Of a stretch of 64,000 nucleotides of DNA, positions 44,453 through 53,758 are shown piece after piece. The translations under genes and the position numbers were made by a program. Source of the stretch: Nitrospira sp. (lineage in GTDB: Bacteria > Nitrospirota > Nitrospiria > Nitrospirales > Nitrospiraceae); contig JALDRG010000002.1 of the NCBI GenBank assembly GCA_031315995.1, positions 186,001 through 250,000 of the forward strand, read 5' to 3'. How positions within the stretch are numbered: the stretch's first letter is position 1; each line of letters opens with the position of its first letter. The notes under the pieces were generated by a model. The model searched no databases. It saw nothing but the letters and a program-made list of their open reading frames with translations, and was not told the DNA's origin.

Positions 44453-45544
44453 CTAGGCCCGGAAACAGTCTCCGAACCGATTATTGAGGACATTCTGGAG
44501 GTGAAAGTGTTCCTGCGTGATAAAGCCGCGATAGGCTGATGGTTTGGCGAGCACGAGATCAACGACGCTACACAGCGACGACGCCGTGGTGACTTGGATA
44601 GCGGACCAGAGACGTCCGAGAAGGGTTTGCGGATACACCTTCTTCACGTAGGTCTCCTCGAACAACTCTCCCTGTCGAGTACCGGTGACGGCGGCATAAA
44701 TCAGCACCACATCCTGGTAGGTCTGCGGAATCGCCCCCTCGAGAATACGTTTGAGCGTCGCTCGATCCTCGTTCAGCTTGAGATCTTTCATGAGGAAGTG
44801 GATTTTCTCGCAATGGCCGGGATATCGCAGGGTCTTATAATTCATCGTGCGCACCCGCCCGCGGTAGGTATCGGCCAACGTGCCCAGCCCGCCGGAGGTG
44901 TTGAAGGCCTCGTAGAGAAGACCGTCGAGCTCGATCGTCTCATAGCCTTCCAGTGGTTGTAATGGAACTTCTTCTCCATTCTCGATTCCGACGCAGACAT
45001 TTCCATACTCATTGATCAACCCGTCGGTGGACCAGGTAAGGGAATACTTCAACGCATTGCTGGGGTGAACAGGCAGCGCACCGACGCGCATCTTCACATT
45101 GTCGATGGATTCGAAATGGCCGATCAGGTCGTTTGTCACGATACTGATATAACCGGGAGCCAACCCGCACTGGGGGATAAACGCCTGATCAGCGCCCTCG
45201 CTGATCGCCTTGACGTGACCGGTCACGGACACGTCTTCGGTCAGATCGAAATAGTGTAATTGATGGGCTCGTGCGATCTCCGCGACGGCCGGATTACAAA
45301 AATACGGCAGACTGGAGATCACGGCATCAAACCGATGAGAAGTCACATAGGCCACAACCGATTCAGGCCGGCGCACATCCAATGCGCAGGGTGTGACCGT
45401 CGAAAGCGACAACTCATCAATCAGTCGCTTCGGCACATCCAGGGTGAGATCGGCCAGGTGAACGTGGTACAGCCCCCTCGCGGAAAGCAATCCTGCGACG
45501 AGAGACCCAATTTTCCCGGCTCCAAGCACCAATACCTGAGGCAT
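44453..45544 (-). CDS. Saccharopine dehydrogenase-family protein, probable lysine 6-dehydrogenase
   Basis: A 363-residue enzyme. The N-terminal Rossmann motif is [15 protein letters not shown] and a second conserved block is [15 protein letters not shown]. The layout (Rossmann domain plus a dimerisation domain with [18 protein letters not shown]) is that of single-domain lysine 6-dehydrogenases, which convert lysine to aminoadipate semialdehyde with NAD+. The next gene encodes the dehydrogenase for that product. A homospermidine or carboxynorspermidine enzyme is an alternative in this superfamily, but the neighbours argue against it. Confidence 0.82.
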   Translation of the reverse strand: MPQVLVLGAGKIGSLVAGLLSARGLYHVHLADLTLDVPKRLIDELSLSTVTPCALDVRRPESVVAYVTSHRFDAVISSLPYFCNPAVAEIARAHQLHYFDLTEDVSVTGHVKAISEGADQAFIPQCGLAPGYISIVTNDLIGHFESIDNVKMRVGALPVHPSNALKYSLTWSTDGLINEYGNVCVGIENGEEVPLQPLEGYETIELDGLLYEAFNTSGGLGTLADTYRGRVRTMNYKTLRYPGHCEKIHFLMKDLKLNEDRATLKRILEGAIPQTYQDVVLIYAAVTGTRQGELFEETYVKKVYPQTLLGRLWSAIQVTTASSLCSVVDLVLAKPSAYRGFITQEHFHLQNVLNNRFGDCFRA

Positions 45545-45679
45545 CCCCTCACCTCACGGCTCATTATACCTTTTATCTTCTCTCAAGCGACAAGCACGGA
45601 TTTTTCTGAATACGAGAGGGAGGCAGGTAGAGAATATAGATAGAGAAGGGGGAGGAGTACGGTTCGCCCCTAATGCGGG

Positions 45680-46423
45680 CTACGACGATGCGAGGCCAGA
45701 ACGCGAGGGGGTAATCAGACCCGACGATGTTGAGCCGGGATTGTCCATCGCCTCGAACAAGAGACAACACTTAAGGCGACCGCAGACACCAAGCAATTTG
45801 GGGTCATCGACGGGAAAGCCCAGCACCCGGGCTTGCTTGACGGTAACCGGCTTGACCTCAGTGAGAAAGGCGGCGCAGCACAGTACGAGACCACACGTGT
45901 CAATTCCGCCCAATCGACTTGCTTCGTCACGCACTCCGACCTGACGCATTTCAATGCGTCCGCCGAATCGGCGGGCTAATAAGCGAACCAGTTCGCGGAA
46001 GTCGATTCGATCCTCAGCCGTATAAACGAAGGTCATCTGCCGGCGATGGAATGAGCAGAACACTTCCACGAGCTTCATTCTGAGGCCGAGGGCCGCCGCC
46101 TGCTCCCGGCAAACCTTCATCCCTTCCGATGCCAACCGTTCATACCGATCGATCGTAGCACCATCTTCCGCCGTCGCCTTCCTGGCGATCGGCTGTATCA
46201 CGCGCATAGGCGGAACGAACGGCATGACCTGAGGAACCCCATAGACAACCCCGTAACTCAACTCTCCAGCCACATCGAGCAGCACACGATCCCCGCTGGC
46301 CAGGGCCACTTCCCCGGCGTCGAATTTCTTCACCTCTCCCCGGTCACGGATCTTTACGCTCACGATCCTGAGGGCTGAGGGGTAGGGCTTCGCGAGCTCT
46401 TGCGCAAGGATTTTTTCGACCAT
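45680..46423 (-). CDS. PSP1/RicT-like protein
   Basis: A protein of about 247 residues with the PSP1 C-terminal domain: LGLRMKLVEVFCSFHRRQMTFVYTAEDRIDFRELVRLLARRF, and a cysteine cluster CGLVLCCAAFL plus CGRLKCCLLFEAM. In Bacillus the homologue RicT (YaaT) binds 4Fe-4S clusters in a complex that guides RNase Y. Whether RicA and RicF partners exist elsewhere is not visible here. Start is uncertain; ATG 46423 is used, with in-frame ATGs at 46441 and 46471. Confidence 0.87.
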   Translation of the reverse strand: MVEKILAQELAKPYPSALRIVSVKIRDRGEVKKFDAGEVALASGDRVLLDVAGELSYGVVYGVPQVMPFVPPMRVIQPIARKATAEDGATIDRYERLASEGMKVCREQAAALGLRMKLVEVFCSFHRRQMTFVYTAEDRIDFRELVRLLARRFGGRIEMRQVGVRDEASRLGGIDTCGLVLCCAAFLTEVKPVTVKQARVLGFPVDDPKLLGVCGRLKCCLLFEAMDNPGSTSSGLITPSRSGLASS

Positions 46424-46655
46424 GGAGGCATGATACACCATCCAATCTTTCAATTGAAACGCCAACCACATTCCAGTCGCGGTTGAAATCTATTCAACCA
46501 CCACGGACACTCACTCGGCAGCTGGACTGAGGATGCATCGTAACCTGCTGATAAAGATGAATATTCAGACAGGAAGACAAAAGAGAAAATATGTTAGGCT
46601 ATCCGGGGACAGGAATTCTTGACAGGGGTCACCCATTGTTACGACCGTGAGGGGA

Positions 46656-46904
46656 ATGGTGCGAATACCAAATAAAGTGATCCTTCCATTCGGCTATCAC
46701 ATCATGATCCGGCAGGTCACCGACTCAGAAATGGACCGGCAGGATGCCAATGCGGATGGGATTTGGGACAACGAAGCCAAAGTGATCTATATCCGCAAAC
46801 GACTTCCCGTCACGCGACGGAGATACATTCTGGCCCACGAATTGGGGCATGCATGGCTGGACTGGCAGCATCGCTATCTGGATGATGGAAAGGCTCGTAG
46901 CTGA
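46656..46904 (+). CDS. Mini zinc metallopeptidase-like protein (ImmA/IrrE type HExxH)
   Basis: An 82-residue protein with the zincin motif HELGHAWL (about residues 63-70), preceded by a strand IWDNEAKVIYIRKRLPVTRRRYI. The order strand-helix-HExxH resembles ImmA/IrrE (M78-like) peptidases, but the C-terminal part normally carrying the third ligand is missing: the frame stops about 15 residues after the motif. It may be a degraded or regulatory form. GTG 46647 is an alternative start. Confidence 0.6.
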   Translation: MVRIPNKVILPFGYHIMIRQVTDSEMDRQDANADGIWDNEAKVIYIRKRLPVTRRRYILAHELGHAWLDWQHRYLDDGKARS

Positions 46905-46968
46905 TCTTTGATCAGGGTGGGTACGCGAACGTCGTTCCCGATCGGATTCGACTCATTCCTCTACATGC

Positions 46969-47454
46969 CTACCTGTCGGCTTGGGCCCGTTCGAGCCGAA
47001 GAATTTCATTCCATTCTTCGTCCCGCACCGGCTGAACCGATAGGCGCGATCCTTTGCGAAGCAATTCCATGCCCTTCAGACCAACCTGCTCTCGCAGCAG
47101 ATCCAGCGACATCGCAGCCATGAATTTGCGAACGAATCGAATATCGACCATCACCCAACGTGGTTGATCAGGGTCGCTGTCCGGATCGTAGTGTGTATCC
47201 AGCCGATCGAACTGCGTGCTATCTGGATAGGCGGATTTCACCACTTCGGCAATCCCGACCACTGAAGGAGGATGGGCATTGCTGTGATAAAACAAGACCT
47301 GATCGCCCACCCTCATTGCCCGCATGAAATTCCTCGCCTGGTAGTTTCGCACACCATCCCACGAGGTGGTTTTCTTTGGCGATCGAGCAAGGTCGTCGAT
47401 TGAGAATGCCTCGGGCTCCGATTTCATCAGCCAATACTGCCGTCCGCCTGCCAT
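46969..47454 (-). CDS. EVE-domain protein
   Basis: A 161-residue EVE-domain protein. The start YWLMKSEPEAFSIDDL, SWDGVRNYQARNFMRAMRVGDQVLFYHSN and VVGIAEVVKSAYPD are the conserved blocks. EVE domains belong to the PUA-like superfamily and bind modified bases in RNA or DNA. ATG 47454 has AGGAGG upstream; the longer frame to 47523 is unsupported. No restriction gene is next to it, so a house-keeping role is as likely as defence. Confidence 0.92.
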   Translation of the reverse strand: MAGGRQYWLMKSEPEAFSIDDLARSPKKTTSWDGVRNYQARNFMRAMRVGDQVLFYHSNAHPPSVVGIAEVVKSAYPDSTQFDRLDTHYDPDSDPDQPRWVMVDIRFVRKFMAAMSLDLLREQVGLKGMELLRKGSRLSVQPVRDEEWNEILRLERAQADR

Positions 47455-47535
47455 CGAATCCTCCTGAACATTTGGTGTCCCTGTGCCCGCAGTGTATGCT
47501 GAGCACTCCGTCTCGCCTGTCAACCGGGAGCGTTT

Positions 47536-48348
47536 ATGGATCTTACGCCTACATGGTTCGGTGTGTATAAGGTCGTGAAATACTTGCTGTACCCCCTGTC
47601 CTGGATTGCCATCACTGGTCTGTTGACCTTGCTGACCGCATGGCTTCCGATGACTCCCAGACGAACCACCTGGGTCAGGCGCTTCGCGTTCTGCACGCTG
47701 CTACTCCTGTTGCTGACCGCCACACCGCTCTTTTCCTCCATGTACATCGCATGGCTGGAAGGATGGCATCCACCGTTCCACGTCCCCCCCACCTCGAATG
47801 TCGATGCCATCGTCGTGCTGGCAGGAGGTGTGCTTGCGAAAGGATCGCTCAGGCCGACCGAGGATGTCTCGGATTCCTCACGCCAACGCACGACCTGTGG
47901 CGTAGACTTGTGGCTACAGGGTCTCGCGCCCAAGCTGCTGCTCACCGGAGGAGACGCCACTGTGCTTCGTACCGGTCCGCTGGTATCCCGCGAAATGAAA
48001 CGGTGGGCGCTACGACTCGGTGTCGCGGAATCGGCCATCCTCGTCGAGGAGAAGTCCAGGACTACCTACGAAAATGCGGTGCAGAGTAAGGCAGTTCTTG
48101 GCGGAGGGCATATTCTGCTGGTAACCGCCGCCTATCATCTTCCTCGAGCGGTGGGTCTGTTCGAAAAACAAGGCTTTGTCGTGACACCCGCCCCGTGCGG
48201 CTATGAGTCGAAACACACACCACAACAAGCTTGGGAACAACGGACCCTCTTCGATTTCCTTCCCACAGCCAAGGCCTTGCTCATCACCAGCCAGGCCGTC
48301 GAGGAAGTCGCCGGAATCATGGTCTATTGGCTTGCCGGAAAATTATGA
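47536..48348 (+). CDS. ElyC/YdcF-family (DUF218) membrane protein
   Basis: A 270-residue protein with two N-terminal membrane helices (VVKYLLYPLSWIAITGLLTLLTAWL, RFAFCTLLLLLLTATPLF) and a periplasmic DUF218 domain: NVDAIVVLAGG, KLLLTGGDA, LVEEKSRTTYENAVQS and ILLVTAAYHLPRAVGLFEKQGF. E. coli ElyC (YcbC) has the same layout and acts on undecaprenyl-phosphate recycling and envelope integrity. The role here is assigned by similarity of layout. Confidence 0.88.
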   Translation: MDLTPTWFGVYKVVKYLLYPLSWIAITGLLTLLTAWLPMTPRRTTWVRRFAFCTLLLLLLTATPLFSSMYIAWLEGWHPPFHVPPTSNVDAIVVLAGGVLAKGSLRPTEDVSDSSRQRTTCGVDLWLQGLAPKLLLTGGDATVLRTGPLVSREMKRWALRLGVAESAILVEEKSRTTYENAVQSKAVLGGGHILLVTAAYHLPRAVGLFEKQGFVVTPAPCGYESKHTPQQAWEQRTLFDFLPTAKALLITSQAVEEVAGIMVYWLAGKL

Positions 48349-48368
48349 GGGCTAGTCGACAATTCTGG

Positions 48369-49550
48369 CTAACGACCCGATTCCACGCGATAGACACCTC
48401 CCCCATGATCCACCACATAGAGTTCGCCTTCTTGATCTTCTCCGAACGAAGAAATCCGGAGACCTGACCGGAGCAACACCTCTGCTCCTTCAGCGAGATC
48501 CGAATAGGCGCCGCCTTCTACCCGTGCGCCCATTATCTCTCCGGTACAGTAGTCTCCGTAAACATACACGCCCTTGAGCGCCGCCTGGCTCTGCCCGCGG
48601 TACACGTATCCACCAGTGATCGAACATCGACCGGCCTCATGTCCATACTCAAGGACCGGAGGCTGGAGCCCGGACCGGTCGCAGTCCGTTTTGGGAAGAA
48701 AGCAGTGTCGGCCTTCCATGAGACGCCACCCATAGTTACCTCCCCGTACCACCGCATCCACCTCTTCCCAGTCATGCTGCCCGACATCACCAACCCACAA
48801 GACGCCGGTCTTGCGGTCGAACGAAAACCGCCAGGGATTGCGGAAACCAATCGCATAGATCTCTGGCCGTCCTCCGCCAGACACATATGGATTGTCGACA
48901 GGAATGGCGTAGGGCTCTCCACCATCCACGTCAAGACGGAGAATCTTTCCCAATAGATCGTCCGGGTTCTGAGCGCGGTGATCAGGATCCCCGCGCCCGC
49001 CTCCGTCCCCTCTCCCGATATAGAGTGCGCCGTCTGGCCCAAAAGCAATCATGCCTCCATTGTGATTGGCAAAGGGTTGGGATAGGGCCATGAGCACGCG
49101 CTCCTGTCGATCCACCTGATCAGTCTTGGAATCTCGCCGGTACTCCGCGACCACCGTTGCACCGTCAGGCTGTCGGGTATAACTCACGAACAACCGTCCG
49201 TTTCGTGCAAAGTCCGGATGAAACGCCAGCCCGAGCAATCCACGCTCTCCCCCGGCCAGCACTCGGTCGCTGAGATCCAGAAACGGGGAACGCTGCACCC
49301 GCTCGAGCACTAGGACACGGATGCGACCGCCTTGCTCCACAACGAACAGCCGCCCGCTGCCGTCTCCCGCATGGGTCAAATAGAGCGGCTGTACCAACCC
49401 CGCCGTCACGATCGGCCTCAACGCCAGTCCGGGCCGAGAGCCACCCTGGTCTGTGAGGGGTTGGGCCTGCCCTTCAACCGACGCCATTCCCGCTATCAGA
49501 ACCACCATCAACAGGACGACAAGAGCCAGTTGAGATCCAGCCATTCGCAT
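48369..49550 (-). CDS. PQQ-dependent sugar dehydrogenase-like beta-propeller
   Basis: A 393-residue protein with signal peptide (LALVVLLMVVLIAGMASVEGQAQ). Conserved blocks are ERGLLGLAFHPDF, NHNGGMIAFGPDGALYIGRGDGG, DDLLGKILRLDVDGG, AIGFRNPWRFSFD and DVGQHDWEEVD. This is the six-bladed GSDH/YliI-type propeller that oxidises aldoses with PQQ in the periplasm. PQQ use and substrate are inferred from the family. It starts 3 bp after a small hypothetical gene on the same strand. Confidence 0.9.
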   Translation of the reverse strand: MRMAGSQLALVVLLMVVLIAGMASVEGQAQPLTDQGGSRPGLALRPIVTAGLVQPLYLTHAGDGSGRLFVVEQGGRIRVLVLERVQRSPFLDLSDRVLAGGERGLLGLAFHPDFARNGRLFVSYTRQPDGATVVAEYRRDSKTDQVDRQERVLMALSQPFANHNGGMIAFGPDGALYIGRGDGGGRGDPDHRAQNPDDLLGKILRLDVDGGEPYAIPVDNPYVSGGGRPEIYAIGFRNPWRFSFDRKTGVLWVGDVGQHDWEEVDAVVRGGNYGWRLMEGRHCFLPKTDCDRSGLQPPVLEYGHEAGRCSITGGYVYRGQSQAALKGVYVYGDYCTGEIMGARVEGGAYSDLAEGAEVLLRSGLRISSFGEDQEGELYVVDHGGGVYRVESGR

Positions 49551-49553
49551 GGG

Positions 49554-49925
49554 TCACTCTCCAGAAGGCTCACGCTCAAGATAGTCGATCACAGACGCGT
49601 ATGTCAGCTCGCGGACACGAGCCTTAGAAGGGCCAGGCAGACCCATACTGATTTCAAGCCACACACGATCGGAGATCTCGCTCCGTGCCTCGTTGCAGCG
49701 CCGCCACATGTCATGTAAGAACTCGACGGGCAATCCGACCTGCACCCCTTCCGACTCGATGCGGTCATCCAAAATCGCCAGCAAATCGGCAATGGCATGG
49801 TCAGGCTGATAGGGCGGCGCGGAGAAGCCGAACGTCTGCTGCGCTTGCGACTCTTGACGGGCCTGCTCAACCAGGTCCCGCATGTATTCTTTCAGCAAGC
49901 CGATGATATGGCCGGACAAACGCAT
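49554..49925 (-). CDS. Hypothetical protein
   Basis: A 123-residue protein counted from ATG 49925. It appears all-helical (HIIGLLKEYMRDLVEQARQESQAQQ, AIADLLAILDDRIESEG) and carries no signal or membrane segment. It ends 3 bp before the sugar dehydrogenase gene, so they are probably co-transcribed. No family is recognised and no strong ribosome-binding site is visible. Confidence 0.55.
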   Translation of the reverse strand: MRLSGHIIGLLKEYMRDLVEQARQESQAQQTFGFSAPPYQPDHAIADLLAILDDRIESEGVQVGLPVEFLHDMWRRCNEARSEISDRVWLEISMGLPGPSKARVRELTYASVIDYLEREPSGE

Positions 49926-50033
49926 CGGCAAAAGAGTAGCCGCAATCGTCCCGCGGAGCAAGGGCCGAATCGCGATCTCTGGGTTGACCGCCGATTCGGT
50001 GGTTCACTATGATAGCGACGTTAGACGGCCCTT

Positions 50034-50885
50034 GTGGCTGCAGTGGGCATTCCACCCGGAAGAGTGCAAACGAACCCCGTGAGTAACCAGACGCTCGTCG
50101 AACATTTCGAAATTTCCCTTCACACTCCGAGTGGCGAGGTAACCACTGCGGTCGGCGTGCCGACAAGCTTCGTACCGATCACGGCGATACTGCCGCTCAT
50201 GCGAAGCCTTGGGGAAGAGGTTCAAGCCCTGGAGCAACGCCGGTTGGTTGAGGCCGGGCGAACAGTCTCCTGCCAAAAAGGTTGCGCAGCCTGTTGCCGC
50301 ATGCTGGTGCCGATTTCGGTACCGGAAGCCTTTGCGCTGGCACAAGCGATCGACCGATTGGAGCAGAGCGAACGCAGCCGGCGGCTGGCAAAACTCGACC
50401 TGGCTCAGCAACAGCTCGCCAGGGCCGGGTTACTCACGAAACTCTCCTCGCTTGCCGAGTCTCCAGACCCGGTCAACGATGAGGCCGTCGAACCGTTGAA
50501 CCGGGCGTACTACGCGCTTCGCATGCCCTGCCCGTTCCTGGACGACGAAGTCTGCAGTATTTACGCCGATCGACCCGCGGCATGTCGCGAACTCGCCGTC
50601 ACCTCCCCGGCCACAGAGTGTCAGGACATGACCAGACACACGGTTCAGCCGATTCCCGTCGCTGTTCGCATCAGTACGGCCCTGAGTCTCCTTTGGGCGG
50701 ATCTGACAGCCACGACACCTCGCCTGATCCCACTCCCGTTGGCGGTCGACTGGGCCAAGCGGCATCAGGCCGAACAGACGCAGAGATGGGCCGGGACGGA
50801 TCTCTTCGAGAAGGCGCTCGACAAAATCGGGCGGTATCTCGGTCAGGATACGGCCCGCCGCAGCAGCGATTCAGCGGGAGAGTGA
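50034..50885 (+). CDS. YkgJ-family cysteine cluster protein, long form
   Basis: A protein of up to 283 residues with the YkgJ pattern: SCQKGCAACCRM, then MPCPFLDDEVCSIYADRPAACRELAV and a late ATECQDM. The gene begins at GTG 50034 or, more likely, GTG 50079, since the N-terminal 15 residues are not conserved-looking. The C-terminal extension (about 80 residues beyond the last cysteine) is longer than in the protein at 35.5 kb. It is followed 64 bp later by thrH. Function unknown. Confidence 0.83.
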   Translation: MAAVGIPPGRVQTNPVSNQTLVEHFEISLHTPSGEVTTAVGVPTSFVPITAILPLMRSLGEEVQALEQRRLVEAGRTVSCQKGCAACCRMLVPISVPEAFALAQAIDRLEQSERSRRLAKLDLAQQQLARAGLLTKLSSLAESPDPVNDEAVEPLNRAYYALRMPCPFLDDEVCSIYADRPAACRELAVTSPATECQDMTRHTVQPIPVAVRISTALSLLWADLTATTPRLIPLPLAVDWAKRHQAEQTQRWAGTDLFEKALDKIGRYLGQDTARRSSDSAGE

Positions 50886-50949
50886 CGCCTGATGTCTGAA
50901 TTCGTTCCGTCCCAGCGATGCCACTCTCATGATGCGAAGAGGAGATTTC

Positions 50950-51570
50950 ATGCAGAACCCCGTGATTGTGTGTCTGGACCTCGAAGGCGTGCTCGTCCCT
51001 GAAATCTGGGTCAACTTTGCCATCAAAACCGACATCGAAGAACTGAAGATCACTACCCGCGAAATGCCGGACTACGACGCCCTGATGACGCGACGTTTGC
51101 GCATCCTTGATGAGCATGGATTGACCCTGGCGGATATCCAATCCGTGATCGACTCCATGGGCCCGATGGACGGCGCGGCTGAGTTCATAACCTGGCTGCG
51201 AGAGCGAGTGCAGGTCATCATCTTGTCGGACACGTTCTACGAATTTGCCCTTCCGTTGATGCGGCAACTGAGCTATCCGACGATTTTCTGCAATCAGCTG
51301 GAGATCGGACCAACCGGCAAGATCGTGAGCTACAAACTGCGGCAACCGAACCAGAAAAAGCACGCGGTCGCGGCGCTCAAAAATCTGAACTTTCGGGTCA
51401 TGGCTGCCGGAGACGCCTACAACGACACCGCCATGCTGGGAGAAGCGCACGCCGGATTCTTCTTTCGCCCCCCCGACCATCTCCCGAAGGAATTTCCTCA
51501 GTTCCCGGTGACGCAGACCTATGCTGAGTTGCAAGAGCAGTTTCGTCAGGCAGGTGGCTTGCGGAGGTAA
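50950..51570 (+). CDS. thrH: ThrH-type phosphoserine/homoserine phosphotransferase (HAD)
   Basis: A 206-residue HAD-superfamily enzyme with nucleophile motif CLDLEGVLVPE and a C-terminal GDAYNDTAML in place of DDxxD. The sequence between (GAAEFITWLRERVQVIILSDTFYEFA) is that of ThrH, which dephosphorylates phosphoserine and can move phosphate to homoserine. ATG 50950 follows GAGGAG. It may serve serine biosynthesis. Confidence 0.92.
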   Translation: MQNPVIVCLDLEGVLVPEIWVNFAIKTDIEELKITTREMPDYDALMTRRLRILDEHGLTLADIQSVIDSMGPMDGAAEFITWLRERVQVIILSDTFYEFALPLMRQLSYPTIFCNQLEIGPTGKIVSYKLRQPNQKKHAVAALKNLNFRVMAAGDAYNDTAMLGEAHAGFFFRPPDHLPKEFPQFPVTQTYAELQEQFRQAGGLRR

Positions 51571-51651
51571 TCCCTGACTAATTACTGACCATTCCTCCTC
51601 GCTTCCGGGGAAAGGCCCGGAGAGCAGACCCGGTCATAGAACGGCAACAGT

Positions 51652-53529
51652 CTAACCACAGTCCTCGTTCACCACCCCGAGCACTCGACGGCCGTACCGC
51701 TCCACCTTCACCTCTCCAATCCCGGGAATCTCCATCAAGGCGGCCAACGTCACCGGTCTGTGCCCGGCAATCGTGCGGAGGGTCTTGTCGTGAAAAATCA
51801 CAAACGGCGCGACCCCTTCTTCCTCAGCCAGCTCCTTCCGTAGTCGGCGAAGCCGTTCAAAAAGCTGCGGGTCGACTGTGGCCGTATACAGAGACGCCAT
51901 CGCGTTGCCTCGCTCGCTGGGTTGCGGCTTCAGCGCCGACACCTGGAGAGGCTCGGCCTGCTCGTGCAACCTCAGCGGGGCGATCCCCCGCAAGACCTCT
52001 CGCCCCTGCCCCGTCACGTCGAGCGTGGGGTACTCCAGACCTTCCACCTGCAGATATCCGGCATCGATCAAGGCTTTCACCAGACGAGTCATGGCCGTCT
52101 TCGACCACGCGTGGTACTCTCCATAACCCGGGCACCCTTCGGCGCCAGAGGCGAGCACCGACTTCGATCGACTCCCGCGGAGCATATCCACGATCCGACT
52201 CACCCCAAATCGCCCCAGACACCAGGAGACTGCCGCCAAGACCGCCTGTGCGCAGGTGTCCTCGTCGCCGGTGCCCTTCGCACTGAGTCGGGGTACCGTC
52301 ACGCAACGATCACAGAGCCCGCAGGGCCCCAAGGCGCGTTCGGCCTCGTCGCTGAAGTAGTCAAGAATGGCGAGCTGTCGGCAGGTCGGCACCGACACAT
52401 ATTCCAGCAAATCCTGAAGCAACGTCTTCATACGATCGGCGCGGGCGGAATGGCCGGACTCTTTCGAAGCTTGCTGAATGAAATACTCCTGCGTGGCCAC
52501 ATCCCGTTCATGGAAGAGCAGCAGGCAGGCGGCGGGCCGCCCGTCACGGCCCGCTCGTCCGACTTCTTGATAGTATGCCTCCAAGCTCCCCGGAATATCG
52601 AAATGCACGACCAACCGAACGTTCGACTTATCGATCCCCATGCCGAACGCATTGGTGGCCGCCAACATCCGAACCGTTCCCACTCGAAACTCCTCATGAA
52701 CCGCACGCCGCTCTTCATCCGACAAGCCGGCGTGATAGTACCCGACGGACGCATGTGACTGCCCCAGGTGTGCCGCCACCTCTTCAACCGCGCGACGCGT
52801 AGCGCAATAGACCAGAATGGTGCCCGTGTCGTACTCACGCACCGCGCGATCCAACATGGCAAGTTTTTCCTGGCGGGACCGGCAGGGACGGACGGAGAGC
52901 GCCAGATTAGGCCGGCGAAAGCCGGTCACCAATCGAAGCGGGTCCTGGAGCGACAGCCGCTCACAGAGATCCGTTTGCACCCGCGCAGTTGCGGTGGCCG
53001 TCAAGGCCAGGCACGGTGGATTCTCGAGTTCTCGTCGCAAGCGGCCGATGTTCAGATAGTCCGGCCTGAAATCGTGGCCCCACTGGGAAATGCAGTGCGC
53101 CTCGTCGACGACGAGTACGGAGACCCACAGCGACCGCAAGAGCCTGAGAAACCGCTCATGCTGCATCCGCTCAGGAGCCAGGTAGAGCAACTGCAGTCGG
53201 CGCAGCTTGAGATCCAATACCACACGATCCCGTTCCTGCTCGGAGAGCCCAGAGTGGAACGCCGCAGCCGCAATCCCCTTCGCCTTCACACTATTCACTT
53301 GATCTTGCATCAGCGCGATCAGCGGAGAAATGACCAGGGTCAATCCAGGCAAGACGGTCGCCGGAAGCTGATAACAGAGAGATTTCCCTTGGCCGGTCGG
53401 CATGACCGCCATCGCATCGCGACGGGACAGCACGGCATCGATCACCTCGCGCTGACCGGGGCGGAAATCGGAGAACCCAAACTGTCGGTGAAGCTGTGTG
53501 GTCAGATCGTCCACGGTGAGGGCACGCAC
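51652..53529 (-). CDS. recQ: ATP-dependent DNA helicase RecQ
   Basis: A protein of about 625 residues. Helicase motifs seen: I AVMPTGQGKSLC, II VVDEAHCISQWGHDFRPDY, VI YYQEVGRAGRDG. They are followed by the zinc-binding RQC cysteines (CRQLAILDYFSDEAERALGPCGLCDRC) and a C-terminal HRDC domain (LRKELAEEEGVAPFVIFHDKTL). The start is not obvious: the long frame begins at 53703 but its first about 58 codons overlap the terminator of the neighbouring gene and look non-coding. GTG 53529 or GTG 53514 gives the natural start before LTTQLHRQFGF. Confidence 0.93.
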   Translation of the reverse strand: MRALTVDDLTTQLHRQFGFSDFRPGQREVIDAVLSRRDAMAVMPTGQGKSLCYQLPATVLPGLTLVISPLIALMQDQVNSVKAKGIAAAAFHSGLSEQERDRVVLDLKLRRLQLLYLAPERMQHERFLRLLRSLWVSVLVVDEAHCISQWGHDFRPDYLNIGRLRRELENPPCLALTATATARVQTDLCERLSLQDPLRLVTGFRRPNLALSVRPCRSRQEKLAMLDRAVREYDTGTILVYCATRRAVEEVAAHLGQSHASVGYYHAGLSDEERRAVHEEFRVGTVRMLAATNAFGMGIDKSNVRLVVHFDIPGSLEAYYQEVGRAGRDGRPAACLLLFHERDVATQEYFIQQASKESGHSARADRMKTLLQDLLEYVSVPTCRQLAILDYFSDEAERALGPCGLCDRCVTVPRLSAKGTGDEDTCAQAVLAAVSWCLGRFGVSRIVDMLRGSRSKSVLASGAEGCPGYGEYHAWSKTAMTRLVKALIDAGYLQVEGLEYPTLDVTGQGREVLRGIAPLRLHEQAEPLQVSALKPQPSERGNAMASLYTATVDPQLFERLRRLRKELAEEEGVAPFVIFHDKTLRTIAGHRPVTLAALMEIPGIGEVKVERYGRRVLGVVNEDCG

Positions 53530-53661
53530 AAACAGATGATGATGATGAGATCGCGAGTGAGCCGAGTATAAGACGAGCGACTGAGTTCGGGCAAGCGGGC
53601 CGTCTGAGTACCCACTCGAATGACCATCGCGTCGATGCCCGTGCAGTGAAGTGCAGCGCTT

Positions 53662-53701
53662 GGAAAAAGAAACCCCGCCGGGGATCACCCAGCGGGGTTT
53701 C
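53662..53701 (-). terminator. Intrinsic terminator of the exported 142-residue protein gene
   Basis: On the minus strand a perfect 10-bp stem (GAAACCCCGC and its complement, 53701-53692 with 53678-53669) is followed by TTTTTCC. It lies 57 bp after the stop of the small exported protein gene and just upstream of the recQ start. Confidence 0.85.
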
Positions 53702-53758
53702 AACGTTCAAGACAGGCAGGGGATCTCCCGCGCCCCTCTCGCCAGCTTCGACTGCTGC

